From: Chionoecetes opilio
Lineage: Eukaryota > Arthropoda > Malacostraca > Decapoda > Majidae
DNA length: 64,000 bases
Assembly (NCBI GenBank): GCA_016584305.1
Contig: JACEEZ010024156.1
Coordinates: forward strand, 223,827 to 287,826
Direction of reading: 5' to 3'
The notes beneath the pieces were generated by a model that saw only the letters and a program-made list of their open reading frames with translations, was not told the DNA's origin and did no database searches. The position numbers were made by a program, and so were the translations under genes. Position 1 is the stretch's first letter, and every line of letters begins with the position of its first letter. Positions 61,201 to 64,000 of this stretch are shown piece by piece.

Positions 61201-64000
61201 TAAAAAATACATTAAAACACTTGAAAAAACGTTGTTTTTAAGATTAAATTTGATACCTAAATTGCATGAAAAATACATATTTTTAGTAATTAATTTTGTA
61301 AAATAAAGTTGAAGCAAATATCAAAAGCTATTTAGCTACTGATATAAAGGAATATATTTCAATTTGTAGAAAAAAACAGCTCCCACTGATAACTAGCTAA
61401 AATCATTGAAAACACTAAATTTTATGTGTTTATAGAAAAATGATAAGTAAAACTACTTGTATATACAATAACGCTACTGTTTACAAGAAACTATGAAAAA
61501 CGCATGCAATATACCGTTATATCAATATAGATAACCTTTTACTCATCTATTTTATAGCTTAATGTAATGTAACCTTCTTACAGGTGCATATTATTCTAAA
61601 AAAAGGATTGTATACTTCAATTTGTAGAAAAACAGCTATATATCACCGATAACTAGCTAAAATCATTGAAAAGAACACATTTTGAGGGTATAAAGCATTA
61701 TCGTAAGGTAAATTTCTTCTATTTATGATATCACACTACAATTTACAAGAGACTATGAAAAACACGTGTAATAAATATACAATTGTATCACAATATAGAG
61801 TCTCAAACTACTATTATAAGCTTACAGTAGTTTACAAGAGCATTTTCTAGCGAAAACAACTATAATACCACATTTTGAATTTCTCTATCAAAAAAGGGCT
61901 GAATAATGTCAATTTTCGACATTTTTTGCCATTCAAAAATACATTATAACACTTGAAAAAACGTTGTTTTTAAGATTAAAATTGATACCTAAATTTCATG
62001 AAAAGTACATATTTTAAGCTCATAATATTGTAAAATATAGTTGTGTAAAAGTGCTGAATTATGTCAAATATCGACATTTTTTGCCTTTCAAAAATATATT
62101 AAAATACTTGAAAAAACGTAGATTTTAAGATAAAATTGATACCTAAATTTCATAAAAAATACATATTTTTACCTATTAATTTTGTAAAATATAGTTGTAG
62201 CAAATATGAAAAGCTATTTAGCTACCGATATAAAGGAATATACTTCAATTTTTGGAAAAAAAACATCTCTTCACTGATAACTAGCTAAAATCATTGAAAA
62301 AAATACATTTTATGGGTTTATAGCAATATGATAAGTAAAACTACTTGTATATATAAATAACGCTACAGTTTATAAGAAACTATGAAAAGCGCTAGCAATA
62401 TACCGTTATATCACAATAAATAACCTCTTACTCTTCTATTTTATAGCTTAATGTAATGTAAGTTACTTATAGGTGCAAATTATTCTAAAAAAAAGGATTG
62501 TATACTTCAAATTGTAGGAAAATAGCTATATATCACCGATAACTAGCTAAAATCATTAAAAAGAACACATTTTGAGGGTTTAAAGCATTATCATAAGTTA
62601 AATTCCTTCTATTTATGATATCACACTACAATTTACAAGAGACTATGAAAAACACGTGTAATAAATATACAATTGTATCACAATATAGAGTCTCAAACTC
62701 CTATTATAAGCTTACAGTAGTTTAAAATAGCATTTTCTAGCGAAAACAACTATAATTCCACATTTTGAATTTTTCTATCAAAAGAAGGACTGAATAATGT
62801 CAATTTTCGACATTTTTTAGCCATTCAAAAATACATTAAAACACTTGAAAAAAACGTTATTTTTAAGATTAAAATTGATACCTAAATATCATGAAATATA
62901 CATATTTTAAGCTCATAATATTGTAAAATATAGTTGTGTAAAATTGCTGAATAATGTCATATTTCGACATTTTTTTGCCATTCAAAAATACATTAAAATA
63001 CTTGAAAAAACGTTGTTTGTAAAGATAAAAATTGATACCTAGATTTCATAAAAAATATATATTTTTAGCTTTTAATTTTGTAAAATATAATTGTAGCAAA
63101 TATCAAAAAGCTATATTAAGGCGATAGAAAGGAATATACTTCAATATGTAGAAAAAAACAGCTCTTCACTGATAATTAGCTAAAATCATTGAAAAAACTA
63201 CATTTCATGGGTTTATAGCAATATTATAAGTAAAACTTCTTGTATATCTACAATAACGCTACAGTTTACAAGAAACTACGAAAAACGCTTGCAATATACC
63301 GTTATATCACAATAAATAACCTCTTACTCTTCTATTTTATAGCTTAATGTAATGTAAGCTACTTATAGGTGCAAATTATTCTAAAAAAAGGATTGTATAC
63401 TTCAAATTGTAGGAAAACAGCTATATATTACCGATAACTAGCTAAAATCATTAAAAAGAACACATTGCGAGGGTATAAAGCATTATCATAAGTTAAATTC
63501 ATTCTATTTATGATATAACACTACAATATACAAGAAACTATGAAAAACACGTGTAATATACAATTGTATCACAATATAGAATCTCAAACTCCTATTATAA
63601 GCTTACTGTAGTTTAAACTAGCATTTTCTAACGAAAAAAACTATAATACCACATTTTGAATTTCTCTATCAAAAAAAGGGCTGAATAATGTCATTTTTCG
63701 ACATTTTTTAACCCTTAAAAAATACATTAAAACACTTGAAAAAACGTTGTTTTTAAGATTAAATTTGATACCTAAATTGCATGAAAAATACATATTTTTA
63801 GTAATTAATTTTGTAAAATAAAGTTGAAGCAAATATCAAAAGCTATTTAGCTACTGATATAAAGGAATATATTTCAATTTGTAGAAAAAAACAGCTCCCA
63901 CTGATAACTAGCTAAAATCATTGAAAACACTAAATTCTATGTGTTTATAGAAAAATGATAAGTAAAACTACTTGTATATATACAATAACGCTACTGTTTA
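52289..64000 (+). repeat. SatA satellite array 5
   Basis: Anchors lie near 52670, 53715, 54603, 55586, 56486, 57533, 58266, 59157, 59893, 60802, 61532, 62421 and 63317. Spacings are about 1045, 888, 983, 900, 1047, 733, 891, 736, 909, 730, 889 and 896. The 983-bp unit is a three-module unit with a deletion of about 60 bp near 55470. The first part (52.29-54.9 kb) is a paralogue of the Gypsy-flanking region. Units at 57.53 and 59.16 kb share GTAAGATACCTAGAAGTAC, again offset by about 1624 bp. The window ends inside the array. Confidence 0.95.
60880..64000 (+). repeat. Higher-order duplication, offset about 2515 bp
   Basis: About 60880-61484 and 63395-64000 are near identical, with the same rare variants: ACATTGCGAGGG, TTTAAACTAGC, TTTTTAACCCTTAAAAAA, TTTTTAGTAATTAATT, AATAAAGTTGAAGC and TTTATAGAAAAATG. 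The second copy is cut by the window edge. Just upstream, 63049-63290 instead matches 59629-59880 (GCGATAGAAAGG), so the second copy is chimeric. Confidence 0.8.

Overview
This window looks like satellite heterochromatin from a large eukaryotic genome. It holds no host gene, tRNA or rRNA that I can recognise. The mobile elements (a Ty3/Gypsy LTR element, an I/Jockey-type LINE carrying RNase H, and a hAT-like MITE) fit an arthropod; a decapod crustacean or similar is only a guess. The satellites are strongly AT-rich, and the mobile elements stand out as GC-rich islands.

Most of the window is one satellite family, called satA here: 1-10024, 17530-24014, 28066-31056, 34818-45386 and 52289-64000. 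It is built on three levels. The backbone of about 575 bp is two diverged halves of about 287 bp each. Between the end of one half and the start of the next sit one, two or three modules of about 156 bp. Unit lengths therefore fall into three classes, near 731, 887 and 1044 bp. Longer blocks of units are duplicated (offsets near 1.05, 1.62, 2.39, 2.52 and 2.82 kb). The array flips orientation once, near 1420-1438. A second family, satB (period about 658 bp), forms two blocks, 24059-27943 and 45398-52165. Both blocks end in the same partial monomer and the same unexplained segment of about 122 bp (27944-28065 and 52166-52288). They look like descendants of one ancestral block copied together with its flanks.

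Mobile elements are nested in satA. At 10030-17524 lies a complete minus-strand Gypsy element with two 1223-bp LTRs that differ at about three positions, TG/CA ends, a TTAAG target duplication, a primer-binding site, a polypurine tract and a broken pol. Inside its leader is a 601-bp hAT-like MITE (15633-16233) with matching terminal inverted repeats, an 8-bp GCTATCTC duplication and a long T/TTA simple repeat. At 31057-34817 is a 5'-truncated plus-strand LINE with endonuclease, reverse transcriptase, RNase H and CCHC remnants and a (CAA)n tail. It appears to have replaced about 45 bp of satellite rather than duplicating a target.

The main points of interest are the quantised module number, a 41-bp near-palindrome at the start of the module tract, the shared satB junctions, a paralogous empty site for the Gypsy insertion at 29040, and a 290-bp patch of dense small indels at 35695-35985 that is probably an assembly error. 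No cellular pathway can be assigned; the biology here is satellite turnover and transposon nesting.
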